A stretch of 64,000 nt of DNA, from contig CM034127.1 in NCBI GenBank assembly GCA_019914995.1, positions 10,168,001-10,232,000 on the forward strand, read 5' to 3'. Each line of letters begins with the position of its first letter. Positions within the stretch are counted from its first letter, which is position 1. The notes beneath the pieces were generated by a model, which worked only from the letters and a program-made list of their open reading frames with translations, had not been told where the DNA came from and ran no database searches. Positions 55,750 to 64,000 of the stretch are shown here, piece after piece. The DNA is from Acanthochlamys bracteata. Taxonomy: Eukaryota > Streptophyta > Magnoliopsida > Pandanales > Velloziaceae. The position numbers and the translations under genes were made by a program.

Positions 55750-56398
55750 GCCACTGGAGTTTGATGACAACCAGAAGCAAGCCGAGGGGTGGACGACAGT
55801 CATGATCAGGAACATTCCCACAAGCTCAAGTAATAATTACATACATATGTTCATTAATCTTGCTGCGTAATGCAGCCGACAGAAGTTGCTGAGTTGTTAG
55901 ACAAGCACTGCGTAGAGGACAACAAGAAGGTGAAGGCGCAAGGCACTGACTTCCCCGCCGTCTGAATACGACTTCCTCTACCTTCCAATAGTTTTCAGGT
56001 CACTTTTTTGTTACACAAACTGAAATAATGATGCAATTAAATTGTCAGCTCTATACTGAGGTAACTTAGGTTATGCGTTTGTGAACTTCACTACTACCGA
56101 GGGTGCACGTAGGCTTTGCCGCTACAGACTGATGTGTCTCCTTTCATACTAGAAAGCCCTCTCATGTCTGCTATGCCAGGATCCAATGTTTTTTCTCTCT
56201 CGTGTTAATGTGTTCGATTCTTTTTGTCCATACAATGTAGTGCAAGAATGCACTGCAGAAACACTTCACAATCTCTCGTTTCGCTTGCGAAACCGGCGAT
56301 TACTTGCCGGTGGTCTTCTCACCACCATGGAACTGCTCATCCTCTGTTACTGCTCCTGATATCGTCGGGAAGAGAGTGAAACCACTCCAACAGTAGTA
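55750..56398 (+). pseudogene. MEI2-like C-terminal RRM (MCT-type) pseudogene
   Basis: RRM_2 blocks come in order: AEGWTTVMIRNIPTSS (about 55777-55829), RQKLL then ELLDKHCVEDNKKVK, SEYDFLYLPIVF (about 55963-55998), GYAFVNFTTTEGARRLCRY (about 56071-56127), then KHFTISRFACETGDYLPVVFSPPWN. This is the C-terminal RNA-binding domain of MEI2/TERMINAL EAR1-type proteins or the short MCT proteins. It is broken: the first donor reads AG|TAAT where GTAAT is expected, and there are frameshifts inside ..LL|ELLDKHC and before SEYDF. It may be a young pseudogene, since the protein similarity is still clear. Confidence 0.68.
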
Positions 56399-57250
56399 AT
56401 CACGATTCAGTTACCTAGTACATCATGTGACATGTAGTATCTTTGAAATTGGTAGGTAGGTAGCTAGCTAGCTAAGTAGTTGGTGGTGTTTAGATTTTCT
56501 TAAATATCCAGTGATTTTTTGTAACTTTGCTCTGTTGCAGAAATCTGAGAAGCAAACTTGATAGCAATTCTAGTGAAAATGAGAAGAAAATGGATTAGGT
56601 AAAATCTCTCGCTCAGTGTGCTTGCTTACTTTTCTTCAGCTTTTCTTGCTCGTGGATAAAATGCTGGTTTCAAAAAATATTGAAACTCTTACTAATTAAT
56701 TTAACATCAGCAGCTTAGCTAAAATTAAATAAACCTAGCATAACGTAGAAGTGAAAACTATGGTTGTATCCTTTGCTACTTGGGGAATCTGCCAAGAACA
56801 AGCATTACCAACATCCCATTTTGCTGATTCCATGCAAGAACACTTCAAAAGGAAGTGGAAAATAGAAGACGGGGGCTGGAAAAGAACTCTCTACCCTTTA
56901 CCTGTTTCTTTTCTTTTTCAGTTTTTCGTTTGTCAAAGTCTTCTGAGCACAAGCTGAATGTTCCAGTTATAGCTGGGACGGAGCATGTATATAATTTGTT
57001 TTGTTTTGATTTTTTTTTTTTTTTTTGGAGACGGATGTTCAATTTGTTTTATGTTCAAAGAAAAACAGTGTTATTAATTGAAGAAAAGAGAAAGCTAAAC
57101 ATGTAAACGGGCTGCTTTTGGGCTTTTAGCGAATGCTTTATGGGCATTTCGAAACTTGTTTACTTGGGTTCGTTAAATGCATTTAAAACTTTACCATTCA
57201 TAAACGGGTGTTATCAAATTGGATATCCGTTTTTATCAATGTTCTACTTG
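56399..57250. other. Intergenic region between two pseudogenes
   Basis: A ggtaggtaggtagctagctagcta micro-repeat lies at about 56452-56475. An open stretch at 56751-56957 (MKTMVVSFATWGICQEQAL...) has no domain I know. Confidence 0.4.
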
Positions 57251-57429
57251 TCCTTCTAATTGCCTTCTTCTTCGATTCCAAAACCACCCTAACCCCCTCA
57301 ATCTGCGTCGAGATTCGTGCTAATGGTGAGAGATAACATCTTCACAGGAATTAGCTCTTGCAGGGAGCTTCCCAATGTGTTCGTTCTTTCAATTCGTTGT
57401 GTTTCTCGAAAACAATGTGTGCCTTTTTG

Positions 57430-57567
57430 ATGGCGTGGAGAGAGCTCGGAGTAAAGATAGCAACTAGAGTCTTAACATCAATTCTAGCAACTTCTCCGTT
57501 GCTGGATGTTTTGGCTTATGTAAAAAGATGGACATGTTTCAGGGTTTCCGAGCGAGGAGCCTTGTGA
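57430..57567 (+). pseudogene. Organellar IF-2 fragment, N-terminal exon
   Basis: The frame reads MAWRELGVKIATRVL...SPLLDVLAYVKR and stops at 57567. Plant mitochondrial IF-2 proteins start MAWRxLxKK followed by a basic targeting stretch, so this looks like the first exon of such a gene. Identification is by short similarity only. Confidence 0.45.
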
Positions 57568-57842
57568 CAAGATTAAACTTAGTCGACAACAGACGAGGCA
57601 GTGTATATCTTGCGTCTTATGATACAAGAAGGATTACAAGCAAGAAAGTATGCTTGGTTGTCTTTTAGTTCATTCCTTTTGGTCAATTTATACTATCTGC
57701 AAGCTTGTATTGCATGATTCGTCAAATTAAAGTGTTTTTCATGTGGTGATCTTTTCCTCTGCCCTGTTATAAGGAGATTCTCGGTCATTCTTGCCACTTG
57801 ATTTTCAGTATTTTTGTATATTCAGTGTCAAATTGAAGTCTC

Positions 57843-57867
57843 TTTTTTTTTTTTTTTTTTTTTTTTT
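57843..57867 (+). repeat. Poly-T tract
   Basis: A run of about 25 T lies just before the IF-2 domain II fragment. Confidence 0.9.
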
Positions 57868-57871
57868 GAGA

Positions 57872-58983
57872 ATGTTTTCAGCGCCAGTGGGTGATGGATG
57901 TTCATCCCACCCTAAGCTGGAGAAGGCCTTCCTTCTTGAGGCTAAAATATTGGATTTGAAGGCAAGGATTGATGGGCCCTCTCAAGCTTATGCAGTTGAA
58001 GCACGGCTTGATCGAGGGCGGGGAGCTTTAGCTACTGCCGAAGTGAAATCAGGGACACTGTTATGTGGGCGACATACAGTAGTTGGAGCAGACTATGGGA
58101 AAATAAGAACTATCAGGGACATGTTTCGAAAGGTGAGTGAATCCGCTGGACCAGCAATGCCAGTTGAAATTGAACGGCTCAGGGGCCTTCCCATGGCTGG
58201 AGATGACGTTGTAGTTGTGGACTCAGAAGACAATGCGAGAATGTTAAACAGTGGAAGGAAAAAGAAACTGGAAGAAGATCGTCTTAGCAAGGTTAGTGAA
58301 GAAAGTGTTGAATTTCCTGATGAATTAGAAGCAGTACCAGAAAGGGTTGAGTTAACTGATCATTGTAAAAGCCGATGTTCAGGGTACTGTTCAACCAGTG
58401 ACTTATGCATTCAGGAGTCTGAACAGCCCTCAGGTATAGTATAAATTTAGCTCATAATGTTCTCATTTTTGTAGAAATGCTAGTTGACCGGCCAACACTA
58501 CTGCTATTGCCTTGCAACATAATCAATGAAGTGAGAGCATACTTTTAATTGGAAAAATGGAGTTGTTTTGCAGGTTGCAACACAAGAAAATCCTTTAAAT
58601 GTATTTGTAATTAGTGACATCTTTGTAAATGTAGTTTTTTCAAGACTAGCTCCACTTATTCTTGGAATATTAATGTCTATTTCCTGCTGAAGGATGCTGG
58701 TAGGTAGTGTCTTCTAGACTTACCTGATGCAAAATTTCCATGATAGAATCTCTAGAGCTTTCTAGCAAATGAATGTAAGATATTTCCATGAGAATACTTA
58801 ATACTTTGACATACTAATTTGTGGTTTAACATTTGCCCGGTGTTTCTGAATATTGTACGTGTTGGTGTGGGTCCGGTAACACATGATGACATTTATTTTG
58901 TGCAAGCTTGTCGAGCACGTATAGTTGGTTTCGATCTAAGCTCTCCCTCAACTTCCATTAGCATGACAGCAAATAATATAAAG
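57872..58983 (+). pseudogene. Organellar IF-2 fragment, domain II to domain III
   Basis: The segment opens with LEKAFLLEAKILDLKARI and YAVEARLDRGRGALATAEV, then SGTLLCGRHTVVG, MPVEIERLRGLPMAGDD and ARMLNSGRKKKLEEDRL. These are the post-GTPase domains of bacterial-type initiation factor 2, which brings initiator tRNA to organellar ribosomes. After ERVEL one extra base shifts the frame. Allowing for it, IIVKADVQGTVQPVTYAF follows up to a cctcag|gtatag donor at 58433. The next exon (58840-58983) gives VFLNIVRVGVGPVTHDD and SISMTANNIK, but its acceptor reads ccg instead of cag. The GTPase domain that should precede all this is absent. Confidence 0.8.
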
Positions 58984-59247
58984 GTGAGTTACCATCATCT
59001 CTGAATTTCTTTTCCTTTGTTCTCTTCTTGCTATGCATTAGTTGGTCTTAAGTAATGTGTTTTAATTTTGCAAACCTCCTTCAAATTAAGAGCCGTGGTA
59101 AGAAATTTTCCCATGTACGTTAAATGTGCAAAAGAATAATCGTCATGTGATACACTGGTAAAATATCATGCATTAACGTTCAGACATAAAGATACACTCC
59201 TTACATATAAAAGCTAGCTTCTATTAGTAATATACAATAATGTGTAG

Positions 59248-60061
59248 GGCATGGCAATTCAAATCGTTGGCCCTTCAGACGCAACAATTCATGACCTTGC
59301 AAAAAGAACAGGGTGCAACCATCGGTACTCTTCGAGAGATACTAACCAATGTTGGTGAAAAAATTGACTCTGAGTTTGACACCATCGGGAATAGACATTA
59401 CCAAATTGGTTGCAATGGCAGACCCAAGAATACGAGTTGATTCATTTGAGGATTTATTGACTTCTGTATGATTATATTATTCTCTGTTTGTCAATTAAGA
59501 CAATAACTAAATGGAATTGTCATTTTAATTAATTTTGACATATAACAACTTAAGGAATTATTTTTTTCTATAGTGTGGTTTGTGATGCCTCCAGCTATGT
59601 ACTGCCTTGCGACAAAGATATGATACTCAAGAAAGAGGGTCGGTGACTAGGAAAGACTGACAGAGATTTGTTTTCTTATGGCTTGAGATTAAAAGCATTC
59701 CATGCATGGTATGTTGTTAGTATTAATGATGCATTCTAATGCAAGTAACTGAGATATGGAAAATGATAGGTGTTTGTTTATTCAACAACAACATACTTCA
59801 ACTACATTAAATCTTTAGGCACTTGAAATTCATGTTTGAGAATACACCGTAATATACTATATGCACTTGAGCTTTCCTTGTGCATCTTTTCAGGGATAAA
59901 GATCTTTGCTATGCTGCAGAATGACTTCAAATTTCTTTCACCTTCAGGAAGCAGGAGTCAACATTTTGAGAGGCTTGCACTCTGATGAAGTGGCAATTCT
60001 CACACCTTAACCACGAGCGGTCACAGTCATGGGTCATGTTGATCACGGCAATTGTGATGAT
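59248..60061 (+). pseudogene. Organellar IF-2 fragment, N-domain and start of GTPase domain
   Basis: IHDLAKRTG, then after a shift ATIGTLREILTNVGEKIDSE, then after another shift DITKLVAMADPRIRV, correspond to the IF-2 N-domain. At 59948-60061 comes EAGVNILRGLHSDE, a stop, and PRAVTVMGHVDHGN. The last is the GTPase G1 motif, with Asn in place of the nucleotide-binding Lys, and the frame does not continue into the rest of the GTPase domain. This part belongs before the fragment at 57872 in a normal gene but lies after it here. Confidence 0.75.
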
Positions 60062-61660
60062 TTCAGGATTGGGGATCTGATTCATGTCTAGAAAAGATGA
60101 AGAGGAAGCCCACGTTTGTATCTTCTGAGAGTGGTGCTGTGCGTTTAGAGTGCTGATTACTGACCTCGCTGGATGAAAGATCTCTTCCGTCCTAACTTTG
60201 GTCTGTCCAATTTCTTTATGTCATGTATAAACTCAAGTTACTGCCTATGTTTCCACTAGGAAGCAAGTTAGTGTACTTTCATAAATAGAACAGGTAATTT
60301 CTGTAGGAAGAAGGCATACAAGGATGAAATGCTCAAAGTAATGTCAAAAACATGTGGCTATTTTACCGAGCATCTACATTTATCCTCTAACACAGACGGT
60401 ACTTCTAACTTTGTAGCACTATTTATTTGTGAAAACTAGTAATAACAATTACATGAAGGTGTTAGAATCTGAATGAATATTTGTTTGATTCAAGTATTGG
60501 AATTATTGTAACTGTTATAATTTTATGTAAAATATTTACGACATATCCCTTCCAAATCTCCCGAGTTCTCTGTTCTTCATTAAACCATGACCACTGGGTA
60601 CATCCTGGTGCACTACATTACTGACCGTAATATTAGGTGTTTTATGTTCTCTTGTTTTGGATAATTTTTACATTATCTCTAGCTGATTAGCAGTAACTTT
60701 CCCGCCCTCAGTGTAGTTGAACAATAACTATCTTGCAGACGCAAACTAAGAAACTCTAGAATTATAATAATCTTCACAATGTTTTGTGTACATAAATGGA
60801 ACTTGACAAATAAGTAATTGAGTACCCTTCTTACAGAAATCCTCTAAAATAAGTAGCTAGTATTCTAGCTTCCTTCAAAGAAGCAACGAGTACATCCTTA
60901 GTAGGTTCTAATTTAATCAAAAGTCTCCTCAAGAGATTAAACTTTTGTAGTTGGTAAGTAACAAACGGAACAGGCTTAACAACCACCTTGCAGTCTAATG
61001 TATTTCTTTTTTGTTGTTGCTTTTGTTTTTGTTATTGCTTCTATTTCTCTATTCTGTTTCTTGGTGAAGCACCAATTTGCTAATGTTATTATAAACACAA
61101 ATGGATTTGAATGATTTTGTGAATATTACACGAATGGACTCAAAAGAATCTCGACAAATATTTTAAAGATATGTTTTCGTCTTAGTAAATAAAAACAACC
61201 CATTAATTCTGATGCTCTTTCAACGAATGTGAAAGAGACTGTGAGTCGGTCTCAAATTATAATTATTAGTTAACTGAACATAATAATTTAACCAAATGAA
61301 TAGCTAAGTTATCCAACTACAGTTACGTATTACCTAACACCACCTAATCACAAAGTCAACTGATTTCTTAATTAATTGCGAATTCACAATTTCTCCCTTC
61401 TAACATTTTGATTAAAATTATCAATAATATTTGTTGTAAAAGTAATTAATGCGTGATTGCCATTAACTTCTTAAGAGGATGTTTTTAGAAGTCGCCTGTT
61501 ATTGTTCTGCCTACCTATGGACATGACAAGTGTTAGGGGCGTATAATTTAAGAGACCCTCATAACTTTCGAACAATCAACTTTGAATTGGTAGTTCTCAT
61601 TCTATACATGAATAGACTCCTCAACAACCTAGTGAGATTAACCTTAGCTCTAGAATACGT
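60062..61660. other. Intergenic region before the acyl-activating enzyme gene
   Basis: I see no gene or clear repeat. The final few hundred bases are the promoter of the next gene. Confidence 0.45.
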
Positions 61661-61665
61661 GTGTG

Positions 61666-61676
61666 TATATATATAA
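61666..61676 (+). promoter_or_regulatory. Probable TATA box of the acyl-activating enzyme gene
   Basis: TATATATATAA lies about 76-86 bases before the ATG at 61752. Confidence 0.6.
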
Positions 61677-61751
61677 TAGTTGAACCTAGATTGTCTATGA
61701 AGTCAGTTTCTCCAGGTTGAGAAAAAGATTGAAACCTTTCATATACACGAA

Positions 61752-63523
61752 ATGGACCAGCTACCGAAATGTGAAGCAAACTATGCCCCCTTGACTCCGG
61801 TGAACTTCTTGCACCGTGCCGGCTCCGTCTACGCCGAACGCACTTCTATCATCTACGAAAACACCCGTTTCACATGGCGCCAGACCCACCTCCGCTGTCT
61901 CCGTTTCGCTTCCTCACTCCGCTCTCTCCTCCACATCTCCAAGAATGACGTCGTACGTTGTTAATTTGATTCATTCTTATGCATATGGATTATATCTAGC
62001 TAGCTAGACAAGTGAAGTCGAGTGCAATATTTGTACAGGTATCAGCGGTTGCGCCGAACGTGCCTGCCTTGTACGAGATGCACTTCGCTGTACCGATGGC
62101 GGGGGCGGTGCTGAATGCCATCAACACCAGGCTTGATGCAAACAACATTGCCACCATTCTCATGCACTCTGAGGCCAAGGCCGTGGTCGTGGACTACCAG
62201 CTCCTCGATGTTGTCCGAAAAGCCCTTAGCCTCATGGCCGCGGACAGTGGTGAGCGTGAAGGCAGTGAACGACGACTTCTTCCGCAACTTGTATTGATAG
62301 ACGATGCTTTTGGTGTGGCTTCACGGGACCAGAACAATGTGGAGCTACTACGTTATGAGGATCTCATCCTCGCTGGTGACCCCAACTTTATTCCTCCACC
62401 AGTCGACGATGAGTGGGATGCGATTGCTTTGAACTACACCTCTGGAACAACTTCGGCACCGAAGGGTGTTGTGTACAGCCACCGCGGCGCCTATCTTAGC
62501 ACTATGGGTGTGTTGCTTCAATGGGGAGTTGGTAATGGGCTTGTTTACCTTTGGTCTCTTCCTATGTTCCATTGTAACGGATGGACTTTCACCTGGGGAG
62601 TGGCTGCCCGTGGCGGGGTTAACGTCTGCCTCCGGGCCACAACTGCTGCCACAATGTACCGTGCCATCGCGGAGCACAGCGTCACTCACATGTGCTGTGC
62701 GCCTGTTATTTTAACCATGTTACTAGAGGCTGCTCCCGCTGAGCGCCGACCGGTTAATAAAACCGTTAACGTGCTCGCAGGCGGCGCTCCACCGCCAGCA
62801 GCACTGCTAGAGCGGATGCAGAAGCTTGGATTCCACATCTCACACGCCTACGGCCTCACTGAAGCCACAGCCACAGCGCTAGTATGCGAATGGCACGATT
62901 CATGGAACAAGCTCCCCGCAGCGGACCAGGCTCGGCTTAAAGCACGACAAGGGATCAGCGCGCTCTCCCTTGCCAACGTGGACGTGAAGGACACTGAGAC
63001 AATGGTTAGCGTTCCGCGGGACGGGAAAACCATGGGGGAGATTGTTCTCCGAGGGAGCAGTATCATGAAAGGCTACTACAAGAACCCCGAGGCGAACGCT
63101 AAAGCCTTCAAAGACGGATGGTTTTTTACCGGAGACGTTGGAGTGCTGCATCCTGACGGATATATAGAAATCAAGGACAGAGCGAAAGATGTGATCATCT
63201 CTGGCGGAGAGAACATAAGCAGTGTGGAAGTGGAGAGCGTCCTATTCAGGCATCCGGCGGTTGTAGAGGCTGCAGTGGTGGCGATGCCTCACCCAAGATG
63301 GGGCGAGACGCCGTGTGCGTTCGTTGTACAGAAGAAGGGATCAGAGAATAAGGGAGTGAGTGAGAAGGAGATAATTGAGTACTGCAGAGAGAACATGCCG
63401 CACTTCACTGTGCCGAAGAAGATTGTGTTCTTGGAAGAGTTGCCTAAGATTCATGTGAAGGTGCAGAAATTTCAGCTCAGAGAAATGGCTAGAAAGCTTG
63501 CAACCATGACTTCTAGATTATGA
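61752..63523 (+). CDS. Acyl-activating enzyme (AMP-dependent CoA ligase), peroxisomal, AAE1/BZO1 clade
   Basis: Exons are 61752-61952 and 62039-63523 with an 86-nt phase-0 intron after SKNDV, encoding 561 aa. The enzyme makes an acyl-adenylate from a carboxylic acid and ATP, then an acyl-CoA. Visible motifs are the P-loop YTSGTTSAPKGVVYSH, the AGGAPPP region, YGLTEATA, and GWFFTGDVG with YIEIKDRAKDVIISGGENISS. The A10 lysine region reads LPKIHVKVQKFQLRE, where most relatives have TGK. The Lys remains but the TG before it is HV. The C-terminus SRL is a type 1 peroxisomal targeting signal. The chain length and clade blocks fit plant clade VI (AAE1, AAE11, AAE12, benzoate-CoA ligase BZO1). The true acid substrate cannot be read from sequence. 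Confidence 0.95.
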
Positions 63524-64000
63524 ATCTGCTCATAAGTTTTCTTCTTCTGTTTATTGGGTTTGTGATAGCTGATCAGTTGAGTTCATGCAGGGTGAAACCT
63601 TATATTTGCCAGAAGTACTTATTAATCCTGTTTGTTCTTTTCAATATTGAATGCGCGCTTTTGTTTGATAATATCGTGTGTAAATTGTTGTCAAGGGAAG
63701 ATGAGAATTAATGTAAAAGTTCCCTTTTGAAATTCAGAGCACTTTATGGGTTCTTCTCAAGAAAGTATTAGGTTCTTCTCAAGAAGGAATATATCACCTG
63801 GCATATTTAAGGATTTTCTCAAGAAAATGCAACAGTTTTTTTGTATTTAAAATCTTCATGGTAATAGTCTCAAGGCTCAATCATATGCGTACACTGATTT
63901 TAAAGCCAACTTTAATTCATTTGGCCCGGACCAGAAACCATTATGTAGGCAAAAGGACTCACCGGGCTTGCAAATTTCTGTCGCCAAGGAATTCGCTACT
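63524..64000. other. 3' flank of the acyl-activating enzyme gene
   Basis: Probable 3' UTR followed by intergenic sequence. The phrase ttctcaagaa recurs four times between 63753 and 63827. No further gene begins before the window ends. Confidence 0.5.

Noticed and set aside
33809-63523. CYP86B and the acyl-activating enzyme as a biosynthetic gene cluster
   Set aside because: They are 26 kb apart, with unrelated genes and relics between, and the enzyme carries a peroxisomal signal while CYP86B acts at the ER. The gene order is better explained by ancestral synteny.

Overview
This is nuclear DNA from a flowering plant, most likely a core eudicot. The coding genes are intron-split (GT..AG) and encode plant-specific families: a Mediator subunit, a membrane-anchored receptor-like kinase, serine carboxypeptidase, CYP86B, a peroxisomal acyl-activating enzyme, and F-box/DUF295 and Copia relics. 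The spaces between them are very AT-rich and full of decayed short repeats. The species cannot be told from the sequence.

Layout. The window opens inside the last intron of a MED14 gene and ends that gene at 1085 (+). A membrane-anchored kinase lies at 4681-5930 (+), a single-exon nicotinamidase at 10176-10778 (+), a ten-exon serine carboxypeptidase at 13215-19704 (-), a four-exon SETD9-like SET protein at 22036-25343 (-), a seven-exon HD-domain phosphohydrolase at 27331-31025 (+) and a two-exon CYP86B at 33809-36000 (-). From 37.5 to 43 kb there is debris: a CACTA-like terminus, an unassigned ORF fragment and two F-box/DUF295 pseudogenes. Two related two-exon membrane-protein genes (43846-45905 and 53190-55104, both +) flank a decayed Ty1/Copia element (46509-51607, coding on -). 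Next come a MEI2-C-terminal-RRM pseudogene (about 55750-56398) and scrambled pieces of an organellar IF-2 gene (about 57430-60061). A two-exon peroxisomal acyl-activating enzyme gene (61752-63523, +) closes the window.

Exon junctions for all genes were worked out from reading phase, splice dinucleotides and family sequence. The predicted proteins are kinase 377 aa, nicotinamidase 200, carboxypeptidase 476, SETD9-like 401, HD protein 231, CYP86B 539, membrane proteins 251 and 248, acyl-activating enzyme 561.

The genes do not form an operon-like pathway. The membrane protein, CYP86B, SETD9-like, SCPL and nicotinamidase order matches, in reverse, a stretch of Arabidopsis chromosome 5 as I remember it (At5g23160-At5g23230), so this looks like conserved ancestral gene order. 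I did not find a convincing new biological system. The most unusual items are the out-of-order IF-2 pseudogene pieces, an AT-rich MITE-like family ending in GCGTTTGG/CCAAACGC, an exon-derived 29-bp duplication beside one such repeat, a 19-nt microexon, and an unidentified decayed coding segment near 1.9-2.6 kb.
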